A stretch of 64,000 bases of DNA from Boesenbergia rotunda (taxonomy: Eukaryota; Streptophyta; Magnoliopsida; Zingiberales; Zingiberaceae), in the NCBI GenBank assembly GCA_024364735.1, contig JAGFNQ010002298.1, positions 461,082 through 525,081 on the forward strand. The letters run 5' to 3'. The position numbers and the translations under genes are program-made. Positions 23,887 to 35,550 of the stretch are shown here, piece by piece. Positions within the stretch are counted from its first letter, which is position 1. Every line of letters begins with the position of its first letter. The notes beneath the pieces were generated by a model that saw only the letters and a program-made list of their open reading frames with translations, was not told the origin of the DNA and searched no databases.

Positions 23887-25813
23887 TGTAGGATTTTTCG
23901 GGCCGCGAAAACCGCTTTTTCGCGTCGCGGAAACCCCGAAAGCCCCAATAGAAAGGATCCGAGCGAAGAAAACCATTTCAAAAATTTACGAGTGCTCGTT
24001 TACATGCTTCAAAACCGATCTACAACCTAGATCTATTAGAGAAGAGAAAACTACCTTCGATGCGTGCCCCGCAATTCCCGCTCGCTCCTCGGTTGGTGTC
24101 GGATCTCAAGGATGCAAAGTAGCAACCCTCTAGAAGTATCCACACAAGCAAGAGAGTGGAGAGGAGAGCCCAAAAGTGTGCTAGCACTACTTGGGGTCTC
24201 GGCAAGATGAGAGGAGAGGGAGAGCCAAACAAAACAAAACCAAGTAAGGAGAAGAATCAATCACCCACCCACAAAAAAACTCCTTTTTGTGTGTTTAAGT
24301 GGCCGGCCATTTAATGGCCATTATTGGCCATTAAGTGGCCGGCCACCACCTTTGGTAACCCCCTATTTGAATTCAAAATTCAAATGGGGAGGTTACTTAG
24401 CCTTGATGATGATGCCAAGTCATCACTTGGTCAAGTCAAGGTGATGTGGCTTGAGTCAAGTCAAACTTGCCTCTTATGGACTTTCCATATTTAGCCAAAG
24501 TCAAACTTTGACTTCATTATCTCCCATGATTAGATTCATCCAACACTTGGATCAAACTTGAGTCCAACTCAAGTTGTCTAATTTGAGTCAAGTCAAACTT
24601 GCCTTTTATGGACTTTCCATATTTAGCCAAAGTCAAACTTTGACTTCATTACTCTCCCATGATTAGATTCATCCAACACTTGGATCAAACTCGAGTCCAA
24701 CTCAAGTTGTCTAATTTGAGTCAAGTCAAACTTGCCTTTTATGGACTTTCCATATTTAGCCAAAGTCAAACTTTGACTTCATTACTCTCGGTCCATCATA
24801 TGGACTTATTCTCCATCTATTGCTCTATGTGTGTGACCCTATAGGTTCTTGTAACGTTGGCAATGCCCTTAAACCTATTTAAGGACATAAGCAATGAGAA
24901 GTATCTAGCAACACATCATTGCTACCCAAGTTACAAGAATGTCGAGATCCAACATCACCATTGTGACTAATAATTGTGACCATCACAATATGTGACAACG
25001 TCCTTCTATCCTCGATATCTAGATTGATCTTTCATGAGGCATAGACCGTGTCATCCTCAAATCAATCTATATGTCTTGATCTCCAAGTAGACTCACTATA
25101 ATCAAATAAGCTCAATATCTAATATTGCCTTATTTGGGCATGGCCATGCACTTAGTGGTCTTACTCTATCAAGAACGAAGATATCACTCCCGTCATATAG
25201 GAGGGATAGATCCCATCTACGTTACTCACATCCCTCCGCATAATTTGTTACAAACCCAGTAATCGCCTTTATAGTCCACCCAGTTACGGGTGACGTTTGA
25301 CGAAGCCAAAGTACGTAACTCCTTATGTAGGGAACTATGGTAACTTCAGGTCTAGGACTATAGTCATACTAATAGTCACATGAGAAAGTATATGACACTC
25401 ATATAACGATCCATGATACTTTCTCATGGCGGGCCATTCAGTATACATTCTCTAATGTATACCCATGTGTCAACTTGATATCTCATATCCATGACTTGTG
25501 AGATCAAGTCATCATGTTGACCTACATGCTAGTCTCTATGCATTAACATTGTCCTTGAATGTTAATACTCGACTAGGAATAATTAAGAGTAGTGTTCTCT
25601 ATATCATCTCACTATCGATTCAACTAATCGATTGATATAGATAAGAACCTTCTACTCAAGGACGTTATTATACTAAGTTATTTGGCACCAATACACATAA
25701 GTACAATAACCATAAGAAATGCCTTTATATATAAGAAATATATATACAAGAATATGATACAATGAGTCCAAAAAGTAATCATCATATGATTGGCTCTAGG
25801 GCTCTCACTAACA
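23887..25813 (-). mobile_element. 5' LTR of the minus-strand Copia
   Basis: On the minus strand it starts TGTTAGTGAG at 25813 and ends CCTACA at 23887, 1927 bp. It shares its outer roughly 530 bp with the 3' LTR but differs in the rest. The right flank is AAATG (25814-25818). It contains a 132-bp tandem repeat (24430-24790). Confidence 0.9.
24430..24795. repeat. 132-bp tandem repeat in the Copia 5' LTR
   Basis: GCCTTTTATGGACTTTCC and variants recur at 24469, 24601 and 24734, a period of 132-133 bp with about 2.7 copies. Units contain alternating TCAAGTCAAACTTG and CAAAGTCAAACTTTGACTT palindromic segments. Confidence 0.88.
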
Positions 25814-27427
25814 AAATGAAGTCCCAGTGAGTGAAGTTGGGCACGGAGTCTTGGTCTGGGGGACTGAGCACGAGTCAGAGAAGGCTAGGGAGTTTGTTCT
25901 CTGGACTTAGAGTTGAATTGGGAGTCGCTGGATCGGTCTGGAGACCGATCAGGGAGTTGGCACGAACTCCCTATTATGGATCGGTCTGGTGACCAATCCA
26001 GAGAAGTCTGATCGGTCTGGTGACCGATCACGGAGAGAACAGAAAGGTTTCTGCTTGGCCTCTGATCGTTCTGGTGAGCGATCAGAGAGAGATTAGTAGG
26101 TTTCTGTGAGGTTTCTGTGAGAAACATGGATCGGACGCTTGACCGATCAAATTATCGCGACATTTCTACTCCCAACCGATAAGGATGGCACCTGATCGGT
26201 CAGGGAGTGACCTGATCGGTCACCAGACCGATTAGGGCACAACCTGATCGGTCAGGTGACCGATTAGGGGGATTTGACCTGCGAAAGCTGGGGAACACAG
26301 TAATGCTGTGGATCGGTCCTGTGACCGATCCACGATCTGTGATCGGTCTGGTGACCGATCACAAGAAGCCCGCGATCCCAGTTTTCTCACTGTGGACCGA
26401 TCAGGCTGGAGCCTGATCATTCAGGGCTTACCCTGATCGGTCTGGTGACCAATCAGGGTCATCACTGATCGGTCTATGGATCGATCAGTAGCTGAACTTT
26501 AATTTGAAAATGCTGTCAGACTTCTTATCGCGTTCTGATTTCCTTCTGAACACTACTGATACCTGTTGATTCCTTTATGATATGCTTTGCTAAGCCTCTG
26601 ATGAGTGTGTGCAGGTGAGACAGGGATGATACAAACCAAGGAGAAGAGTCAATGGCGACTTTCACCGTGGCAGATTTGTATGTATTTTGTTTCCAGGTTA
26701 CAACGTCTTCTGGTGTGCAGGCTGGCAACGATTGGGAAGCTGACGCTAGACTGGGGCTGGCCTGAGGAGGGTTCAGGGAGTCTAGAAGAGGTCAGTGTAG
26801 CTGGGGCCGTTGCAGATGAGCAGCTGGGAGTTACAGAGGCACGCCTGTGACCTGGGTTTTGCGCAGAGGCTTAAATGAGGGTAGCGAGGAAGCCTCGAAA
26901 GAACTCTGGATCGAAGCAACTCTTGCATACACTCTGATACTTTGAATCTTGAGAGACTTGAGCACTTGGAAGGATTCGTGGCAAGGCGATCAGCAAGCAA
27001 ACAAGGAAGAGCTGAGTGAAGGCTCTTGCCGAGGTTGTGCTGGTTTGTTGTTTGTGCCTGTAAACGTTTCTCTTCGCCTGCTTGTGCTCTGTAAGTCTTT
27101 GTGTGTCTCTGTGGTTTATTCATCATCATTTTATTGAGACTGCTGTGGAGAGGTTTCTCCACTGAGAAGGAGGTGTTATTTTATCCGGATTTCCCAGGGC
27201 TTGATCTGCCGACGATCAAGGGATCGCCCACCTCATGGGCACACCAAGGAGTAGGGGCAAGTTATCCCCAAACCTTGTAAATCCTCCTTGTTAGCGATCT
27301 TGTATTGTTATTTCTGTTTGTGTTCTTGTCTTTGTTTTTCTGTGTTTCCGCTGCCGCTAACCCTAAGTGTAGAAAAACTTGAGGAACTCCAAAGAGTTCA
27401 AAAGTCTGTGTCTGGCTACATTCACCC
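25814..27427 (+). mobile_element. Sirevirus-like LTR rich in GATCGGTC palindromes (middle to near 3' end)
   Basis: The segment carries over ten copies of TGATCGGTC or its complement GACCGATCA between 25935 and 26490, mostly in head-to-head pairs around TGGT. It then has the GAGGTTTCTCCACTGAGAAGG and GGATCTCCTTGTTAGCG-type blocks also found in the CAGTCGACTG LTRs, and runs to TTCACCC where LARD B is inserted. The last 35 bases reappear after LARD B at 41736-41770. Its left part is missing because the Copia element was inserted at 25813. Confidence 0.82.
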
Positions 27428-27877
27428 TATAACACCCCACTAAAATTCCCTTCAATATTATCCCTAATATTGAGTATAATTGCATGCATAATAGCCATAT
27501 TGAGTATGATTCATGAATGATAGTTAGAGTTGTGGGAATTTTAGTGTAAGTGTTAATGGGCCTTATATGAGCTCTAAATGGTGGAAATTCCTAATGGGTC
27601 TTAAATAACACTTCGTTAGTTATCCTAATGGGCCCCATGAGGATAAAAGAAATAACACATCATGTAATGGGCCTTACTTTAGATGGGCTTGCAAAAGAAT
27701 ATAAAAAAACGATGAAATGAGGTAGGTGCCAAGGATCTAACCTTGGACCTTAGAGATGTTGTAAGCCTTAAGAATGCATATGTAACCAATTCACCTACCA
27801 AGGGAGTGCTATTAGGAGAATAGACGAAATTGTAGATAGGTGTAAGGGAGATGAAGAGCCACCATGGAGGATGAAGA
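27428..27877 (+). repeat. LARD B 5' LTR, first part
   Basis: This matches 9004-9460 and 14237-14690 of LARD A up to GGAGGATGAAGA, where the Sirevirus element begins. GAAGA at 27873-27877 is the target duplication of that insertion. Confidence 0.92.
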
Positions 27878-28904
27878 TGTTGGAGCAATCGGCCCTAAGA
27901 TGGTCTGGAGTGACCATAGGTTTTGATATTTGGGCAAAGGGTTTAAGTTAGGTTTTCCCTTGTTATCTCATATGTGTATGTTGAGTGTGCAGGTTGTACA
28001 GGTTACACATATGGACTTGACTGGACGGCCTCGGTATGGTGAAGGGTGGCATGGAGACAAGCTGGAGGCTTGTGTGCACCTGAGGGACCTTGGAGAGCAG
28101 GGACGATGAGCTGATGGGCGCGGACTTCGAGGCATGCGTGAAGGATGGCATGGAGGCAAGCTGGAGGCTTGCGTGCATCCGAGGGACGAGAGCCGATGAT
28201 GAAGAGGGCGCGAAGGCAACAGTCGAGGCTGCTGAAGAGGAGTCAATCGAGTCGTGAGGGTACGAGTGCTGTGTGATTATACTCGGGAAATCCTATGGTT
28301 TGAGTGAGGAGTGGAATCTACTCAGGAAGGGTGACCTTAGGTGGGTGAGTAGACCAGTCGACTGGCCTAAGGTCAGTCGACTGATGGAACTCACAGAAAG
28401 GTCTCAGCTTGGGATCAGTCGACTACCCTTGGGGCAGTCGACTGGTAGGTGGCTGGTGAGCTGGCAAATTCGAACGTTGGGAGTGTCAACGGTCGAATTT
28501 GGCTGGCACCAGTCGACTGCCCTTGGGGCAGTCGACTGGTAGCGAGAAATCAGCCCCGAGTCCTATTTAAAGAGGACATCGTGGTGGTTGAGTTTCTTAA
28601 CGAAACTCGCTTGGGTAAAGCGTGTTAGTAGTCTATTGTGTTCACAAAGCGTCCAAGGTGTTGTGGCGAGGTTTCTCCACCCACAAGAAGCGACACGTGA
28701 TAGCCGGAGGTTATCCGGGGAGTGATCCACCGACGGATTGTTGAATTAGTCACCCGGCCGGGGTGGATACCAACTAAATACGGTTTGTTAGCATTGTATT
28801 TATTGTTTTATTTGTATTTCCGCTGCGCTAACAATCTTGTAGGAAGAAGGGGTTCGAAAAATCGCTATTCACCCCCCCCTCTAGCGTACGGAACGATCCT
28901 TTGA
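27878..28904 (+). repeat. 5' LTR of the gag-only Sirevirus-like element
   Basis: Starts TGTTGGAGCAATCGGCCC. Paired CAGTCGACTG palindromes lie between 28355 and 28541, a TATTTAAAG TATA box near 28562, and the CCCCCCCCTCTAGCG end before the primer site TGGTATCAGAGC (28907-28918). Confidence 0.93.
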
Positions 28905-28969
28905 ATTGGTATCAGAGCGAGGAACACTCTTGATCGAACTAATCGCCGAGGGAGCATACGCTAGAGGAA

Positions 28970-30608
28970 ATGGAAGGTGAAGGTCCACTTGGGGACAAGA
29001 TCTACACACCACCAGCCTACAACAATGAAGATTTTGCATACTGGAAGGCGAGGATCGAGACGTGGTTCGGAATGGATTGGGCATGCCGAATTGCGCTTGA
29101 AGAGCCCTTCGAAGTTCCAAAGGACAAGCACGGGAAGAAGCTTCGTCCTAGATATTGGGACAAAGAGCAACAAGAACAATTCCGGGCCAATGAGAAGGTA
29201 ACAAATATTTTGGTTGATATATTACCTAACGACATCTTGAGTTGTGTAGGGTCATATCAAAGTGCATGTGAATTATGGAGCAAGGTGAAAGAGTATCATG
29301 AGATTCCTACAAAAATTCAAGAGCCTAAGGAGAAAAGCCCCGTGATTCAAGAAGTGGAAGAAGAAAGTGAAGAATCATCAACCTCCTCAAGAGAAGAAGA
29401 GGAAGAGGTCTCCACCTCAAGGATTGAGGGGGAGGAGAGATCCACTTCCATGCCGGATCAAGAGGAGGCATCCACATCATCAAAAGTTGAAGAAGTCTCA
29501 ACTTCCACCAAAGCAAGGAACAAAGACCACATCACATGCTTTGGGTGTAATGAAAAGGGGCACTACAAGGATAAGTGCCCAAAAAATAAAAAGGAGGTAC
29601 TCTCTAAACCCGGGTCCATTCGATTAAAATCTAACATGAATTGTAGGAATGGAGGAGCCCAAGAGAGAAAAATGAAGATTAGATGCTTCACATGTGGTGA
29701 GCTAGGGCACTACCACACCAAGTGCCCAAAGAAAGGTGAAATAAAGAAAATAGAGCATCTAAGGAGATGGGAGAAAGAAGAAAGAAAGAAGAAAAGAAGC
29801 CCACATCAAGGAGGGACTACAAGGGTAAGGGAGGTAATTCCTGACCCTAGATTAAATTGCCATTCATATTTAAGTTCCTCCATGAATGCTAAGAATCATG
29901 CCAATTACCCATCAATGAATACTAGAAATAATGCAAATCAAAACATCCATGCATGCTAGATTTCATGAAAATTATCTTTTTGTGCATAACCATGGTTTTA
30001 AATATCATGATAGGAATAAGGATAACAAGGTAGATACATATCTTAAGAAAAGCATGCATCATGGTAAATCTAAAACCTGTGTATCCAAGGCTAAAGGCAT
30101 TAACCTCAAGGAAGGAAAACAAATGCCTAAGAAAATGGGTAGTTCTAGGAATGTCCAAAGTGGGCATATGGACTACAAGGTTAAAGGTCTAGAGAGGGAA
30201 AATCAAGCCTTGAGGGCAAGGCTTGATACATTAGAAAAAGCCCTAGAAAGATTCACGGTTGGATCTAAAGGCTTAGACATGGTGTTGGGTAGTATAAAAC
30301 CCAACTATGATAGATCGGGATTGGGGTACCGATCTAAGACCTCCAAGGGCAATGGAAAGAAGTATGCTGGGAAAGCATACAATCTTAGTAAGGAGGGAAG
30401 GTCCAAGGATGGCAAGGGGATGCCATCCAAGGGTAAAAAGAGTGACCTAACCAAGGACAAGGTGTCCAAGGTTAAAAAGGTCAACTTTGTAGGCCAAGAG
30501 TCACCGGTGGCACATCGGTGTGGCCTAGTGATGGTTGAGTCACCTAGGGAGGTAGCTAGGGCTAAGAGCTCAAGGGGGAGTTCTAGAAGCCTTTGGGATA
30601 TATGGTGA
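28970..30608 (+). pseudogene. Sirevirus-like gag with one frameshift
   Basis: The first frame (28970-29959, 329 residues) starts MEGEGPLGDKIYTPPAYNN and contains an FAYWKARIETW gag motif, a Ser/Glu-rich linker (about residues 115-185) and two CCHC knuckles: CFGCNEKGHYKDKC (about 189-202) and CFTCGELGHYHTKC (about 240-253). The second frame (about 29931-30608) encodes the ENQALRARLDTLEKALERF coiled coil and the DRSGLGYRSKTSKGN segment. The shift is +1 here but -1 in the homologous element at 4441, so it looks like damage and not programmed recoding. Gag would package RNA; the element carries nothing beyond it. Confidence 0.88.
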
Positions 30609-31638
30609 ATGGACCTTGGGAGAGTTGCTCCTAGAGGTCTAGATGGACCATGGAGTGTGCCAAAAGAATTGGAGACGGACTTGAGTCTCAATTCTTGGGT
30701 TTTGGCACGGTGTTTTTAAGTTTCATGCATGGAAATATGACATTGGGGTCATATTGCATGAAAATTAGTTTTTGATGTATAAATGTCATGTAAATCAATG
30801 CTAGGGATGTATTGTGGGTTGGCATGAGCAGAGACATCAAGAGAAAATCAAAATTAGGACTTTAGGTCAAGGTTCTATTGAACTTTTTAGCTAGTTTTGA
30901 GTTTTGTGTCAAACTTGGGAATGGTGATAGATACATTTTGGAATGTATTTTTCCCAAGTAGATATGGGTACCACAAACCTCTCCACAAAATTTGGGAATT
31001 TTTGGAGATTTATGGAATTTTTGGCGCATTTCTGAATTTCGTCAAAAATGCTGAAATTTCAGACTTTCAGAGTATCAGTCGACTGCCATTTTGGCAGTCG
31101 ACTGGTCAAGGCTGATTTTTGTATCATCAGCTGGTTTGGGGTCCAAATGATGCAAAACAAGTGTATGGGGGGCTAGTACACATTGTTTATGGTCATTGGG
31201 GATTAAAAGAACCGATAATTGGGATATTGTTGGGTTCTTTTTGATGTTAGGCAAAGGGGGAGAAGTGTTAGGTTTAAGTTGGGAAACCAAACACTCCTTT
31301 GCAAGAAACCCTAGGTTTAGGGGGAGTTGAGATTAAGGGGGAGCATGGTTGCTCCATTCTTGGCATAAGGGGAACCTTGGAGAGGTTCTTAAAAAGTCTT
31401 TGTAAGTCCAATATAGGGGGAGCTTGGAGAAGCTTTAAAAAGCCCGTTTTGGTAAAAGTCCTAGCTCGGAGGGCTAGGTGTTGGAAAATTCCTAACTTGG
31501 AGGGTTAGGTGTGGGATGCCTTGGGATAGGATCCATGTATGCATTGCATATGCATTATTTAGCATTGGTTTTTGCTATTGACTACTATTTTGCTTTTCCT
31601 AACTTAAACGTATTGCCAAACATCAAAAAGGGGGAGAT
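30609..31638 (+). other. 3' untranslated region of the gag-only element, with a polypurine cluster
   Basis: Non-coding. AGGGGGAG-type purine tracts occur near 31255, 31319, 31337, 31414 and, next to the LTR, AAAAAGGGGGAGAT at 31626-31638. One CAGTCGACTG pair lies near 31077-31103. Confidence 0.8.
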
Positions 31639-32663
31639 TGTTGGAGCAATCGGCCCTAAGATGGTCCGGATTGACCATAGGTTATGATGTTTGGGCAAAG
31701 GGTTTAAGTTAGGTTTTCCCTTGTTATCTTATAAGTGTATGTTGAGTGTGCAGGTTGTACAGGTTACACATATGGACTTGACTGGACGGCCTCGGTATGG
31801 TGAAGGGTGGCATGGAGACAAGCTGGAGGCTTATGTGCACCCGAGGGACCTTGGAGAGCAGGGACGATGAGCTGATGGGCGCGGACTTCGAGGCATGCGT
31901 GAAGGATGGCATGGAGGCAAGCTGGAGGCTTGCGTGCATCCGAGGGACGGGAGCCGAAGATGAAGAGGGCGCGAAGGCAACAGTCGAGGCTGCTGAAGAG
32001 GAGTCAGTCATGTCGTGAGGGTACGAGTGCTATGTGATTGTACTCGGGAAATCCTAGGGTTTGAGTGCGGAGTGGAATGTACTCAGGAAGGGTGACCTTA
32101 GGTGGGTGAGTAGACCAAACGACTGGCCTGGGGGCAGTCGACTGATGGAACTCATAGAAAGGTCTCAGCTTGGGACCAGTCGACTGCCCTTGGGGCAGTC
32201 GACTGGTAGGTGGCTGGTGACCTGGCAAATTTGAACGTTGGGAGTGTCAACGGTCGAATTTGGCTGGCACCAGTCGACTGCCCTTGGGGCAGTCGACTGG
32301 TTGTGAGAAATCAGCCCTGAGTCATATTTAAAGAGAACGTCGTGGTGGTTGAGTTTCTTAACGAAACTCGCTTGGGTAAAGTGTGTTAGTAGTCTATTGT
32401 GTTCACAAAGTGTCCAAGGTGTTGTGGCGAGGTTTCTCCACCCACAAGGAGCGACATGTGATAGCCGGAGGTTATCCGGGGAGTGATCCACCGACGGATT
32501 GTTGGATTAGTCACCCGGTCGGGGTGGATACCAACTAAATACGGTTTGTTAGCATTGTATTTATTGTTTTATTTGTATTTCCGCTGAGCTAACAATCTTG
32601 TAGGAAGAAGGGGTTCGAAAAATCGCTATTCACCCCCCTCTAGCGTACGGAACGATCCTTACA
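31639..32663 (+). repeat. 3' LTR of the gag-only Sirevirus-like element
   Basis: 1025 bp, TGTTGGAGCAATC...GATCCTTACA. It is close to the 5' LTR, with scattered substitutions (for example one CAGTCGACTG reads AAACGACTGG near 32117). Confidence 0.93.
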
Positions 32664-32668
32664 GAAGA

Positions 32669-35534
32669 GTCACCATGGAAGATAAGGGGTCACCATGGAA
32701 GGTGAAGAGGCATACCTTTTCATTTACTATAAGAAGATGAGGAAAAAATACAACAAGGCATCACTTCATCCTTCTCATTGCCGAAACCAAGGCCCTCTCT
32801 CCATCAAAAAAAAAAAAAATCTCTCCAACAAGATCTAGTGAAGGCTTTGTGCTTGTGAAGCAAAGGAATAGACAAGGAGCAAGAAGTTCTTTCTTTCTCC
32901 TTCTAGGTGATATATATTGTTTAGGAATCTTTAGCACAAGGGTAAGACTCCCCTCACCTGCAACATAATAGCTTATATATATTTTTGTTCATGTTCTTGT
33001 ATGTTCTAGCGATGTGTTGCTAAAATTGTGAAGTTTTTCCCTATGAGCAAATTTCGGCCATGCATGGGTTTACGGCCTAGGTTTGTGTTTGACGCTATTT
33101 AATGACTCCAATGTTTTCTTGATGTTAAGTTATAAGTTATGATGAAAAAGAAGATGGAGCAAAAGACCCTTAAAAGTTTCGGCCAAGGCTCCCATGAAGT
33201 CATAGACCTTTTGGCCATAAGAAGATGTTTGGGTTCTTTTTGACTAGCTAATGGTTTTAATTCCTTGTTAATGTTTTGTTGAGTGTTTTATATATATTTA
33301 TGCCATGTTTTCTCCTCTGTACATGTTCGGCCCATACCCTAAATAAGGGCTAAAAAAATGAGTTAAAGATGTCATGTTACTTGCTAATGCTTCCTAGTGT
33401 TAGAATATGTATTATATGCATGTTGTATGAATCAATTACTCTTGTTTTTGTCATTTTCATGTTGATATGAACCTTAGAAGTTTCTAATCAGTACCTTAAA
33501 TTGGGTTTTAGGATGGGTTAAGGTCACTACCTCACTTGATGATGTCTCATTGTAATAGGAAATTCAATGTATGCATGTTGTATAAGTTGTGTGATATTGT
33601 GTTGTGTTTTTATGCCATGATAACCCTATCTAGATGTTTTGACCAGTAGAATATATGTTGAATTAGGGTTGAATTAAAGGTATCCATGTTTTATTATGCC
33701 AATGTATGCATGTTGTATAAGTTGTGTGATGTTGTGTTGTGTTTTTATGCCATGATAACCCTATCTAGATGTTTTGACCAGTAGAATATATGTTGAATTA
33801 GGGTTGAATTAAAGGTATCCATGTTTCATTATGCCATGATAGGGGTTAAGGTCACTACCTCACTTGATGATATCTCTTTGTAATAGGACATTTAATGTAT
33901 GCTTGTTGTATGAGTTGTGTGATGTTGTGTTGTGTTTTTATGTCATGATAACCCTATCTAGATGTTTTGACCAGTAGAATATATGTTGAATTAGGGTTGA
34001 ATAAAAGTATATATGTTTCATTATGCCATGATAGGGGTTAAGGTCACTACCTCATTTAATGATGTCTCTTTGTAATAGGATATTCAATGTATGCATGTTG
34101 TATGAGTTGTGTGATATTGTGTTTTGTTTTTATGCCATGATAACCCTATCTAGATGTTTTGACCAGTAGAGTATATGTTGAATTATGGTTGAATTAAAGG
34201 TATTCATGTTTCATTATGTCATAATAGATGAAAAAAATGGAACAAGTTCCCTAGGTGTATTGTCCTTAGTTTTAAATTGAACATTATGTGTTTTATGAAT
34301 CATGAATGATAAGTGGGCATGTTATGAATTTTCTTACCATGAAATTATGTTTTCTCCATGTCATGTTCATGCTTGAAAGTTATGATGATATTTATGCTTT
34401 GAATGTATGTCATGACATGTATGACATTATGAATAAAAGAATATCTAAAGAGCAATTTCTAAGAAAAGAAAAGAAATGATGAACGTTATGCTAAAGAGCA
34501 ATTGCTATGGAAAGAAAATGAATCATGTATGCTATTTTACTTTTTGTATTGGCTTGTACCGGATCTTGAAAAAGGTCCAAGGGATGGGCTCCTAAGCAAG
34601 GCCCCGGTGCTGGACTACCGTAGCTGTCCCTAGGCCCAAGGTTGCCTAGTACCCTAGTAGGTCAGGATTAGCTACCTCGTACTCTACCAAGGGATGCGCG
34701 CAAATGACGAATGGGTACAAGTCAGGGATCCCAATGATGATGATATGTTAATGTTCAAGTATTATATTATATATATTTTTCAAAGAGCATCCTTAATGTT
34801 TATGCACATGTTTATGTTTAATGATATTGCATATGCTATGTCTAATGTTTATGCACATGATTATGTTTTAAAAATTATGCGAATGTTATGTGCTTTAAGT
34901 ACTTACTCATGCCATATGTCCTTAATAACGACACTCATATTCATCTTTTAAGTGTTTATGCTTACGTGCTTTAAATGCTTTAAGTATTTATTCATGTTAT
35001 ATGTTTATGTCAAATAATGTAGATTTCTACTTATATGTGATGTACGGATTTTGTGAGTAAGCAAGAAGCTTACTAAGCATTTTATGCTTATAGTCTACCT
35101 TCTTATGTTGTAGATCAAACTAAAGGTTTCTAAAGAAGGGGAAGCAGCAGGTGGGCATGTGTGTGTGTGGCAGTGACTTGGCAGAACGATCCTATTATTG
35201 TCTTTACTCTTACTTATGGACTTATTTCTCATGGACTTAATGTTGCTACTTATAAACTGCATGTGTTAGTTCTTATGTTTACGCTTACTACTTGTTGGAG
35301 TTGATGTTCTTTATGATATACATGCTTAATGTAGAACTATATACTCTCTTGTTAAATATGCTATGCTATGATTCACATGCTTAAAGTAGTTTAGTTAGAA
35401 TGAAATTTATCCAATTGCATATGTTCATGATTTAATATTATTTCCGCTGCTATATTTACGCTTCATATACAATAATGTACGAAAGAAAAAAAAAGAAAAG
35501 TAACACGTCACTCACGTAAGGGGCCGGCATTACA
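32669..35534 (+). repeat. LARD B 5' LTR, second part
   Basis: Continues from AGTCACCATGGAAG to GGCATTACA. It carries an expanded 192-bp tandem array at about 33514-34215 and a single 49-bp unit near 34796. The joined LTR is about 3.3 kb. Confidence 0.92.
33514..34215 (+). repeat. 192-bp tandem array in the LARD B 5' LTR
   Basis: GGTTAAGGTCACTACCTCA marks unit starts near 33515, 33844 and 34036. A partial unit of about 136 bp (33703-33838) repeats the second half of the first. LARD A has just one unit at this place. Confidence 0.9.
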
Positions 35535-35537
35535 ATT

Positions 35538-35550
35538 TGGTATCAGAGCC
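35538..35550 (+). other. LARD B primer-binding site (tRNA-Met)
   Basis: TGGTATCAGAGCC follows the LTR end ...TTACA by three bases. Confidence 0.9.

Larger units (their letters stand above)
27878..32663 (+). mobile_element. Complete gag-only Sirevirus-like element with both LTRs
   Basis: The element is flanked by GAAGA at 27873-27877 and 32664-32668. The 5' LTR is 27878-28904 (1027 bp), the 3' LTR is 31639-32663 (1025 bp) and the internal domain is only 2734 bp. It encodes gag (28970-30608) but no protease, integrase or reverse transcriptase, so it must depend on another element. The 5' LTR ends TTGA where the 3' LTR ends TACA; this suggests a change in the 5' terminus. It is about 4.8 kb in all. 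Confidence 0.95.

Noticed and set aside
29900..29960. Programmed frameshift in Sirevirus-like gag
   Set aside because: The shift is +1 here and of the opposite sign in the homologous element at 5385, so it is more likely independent damage.
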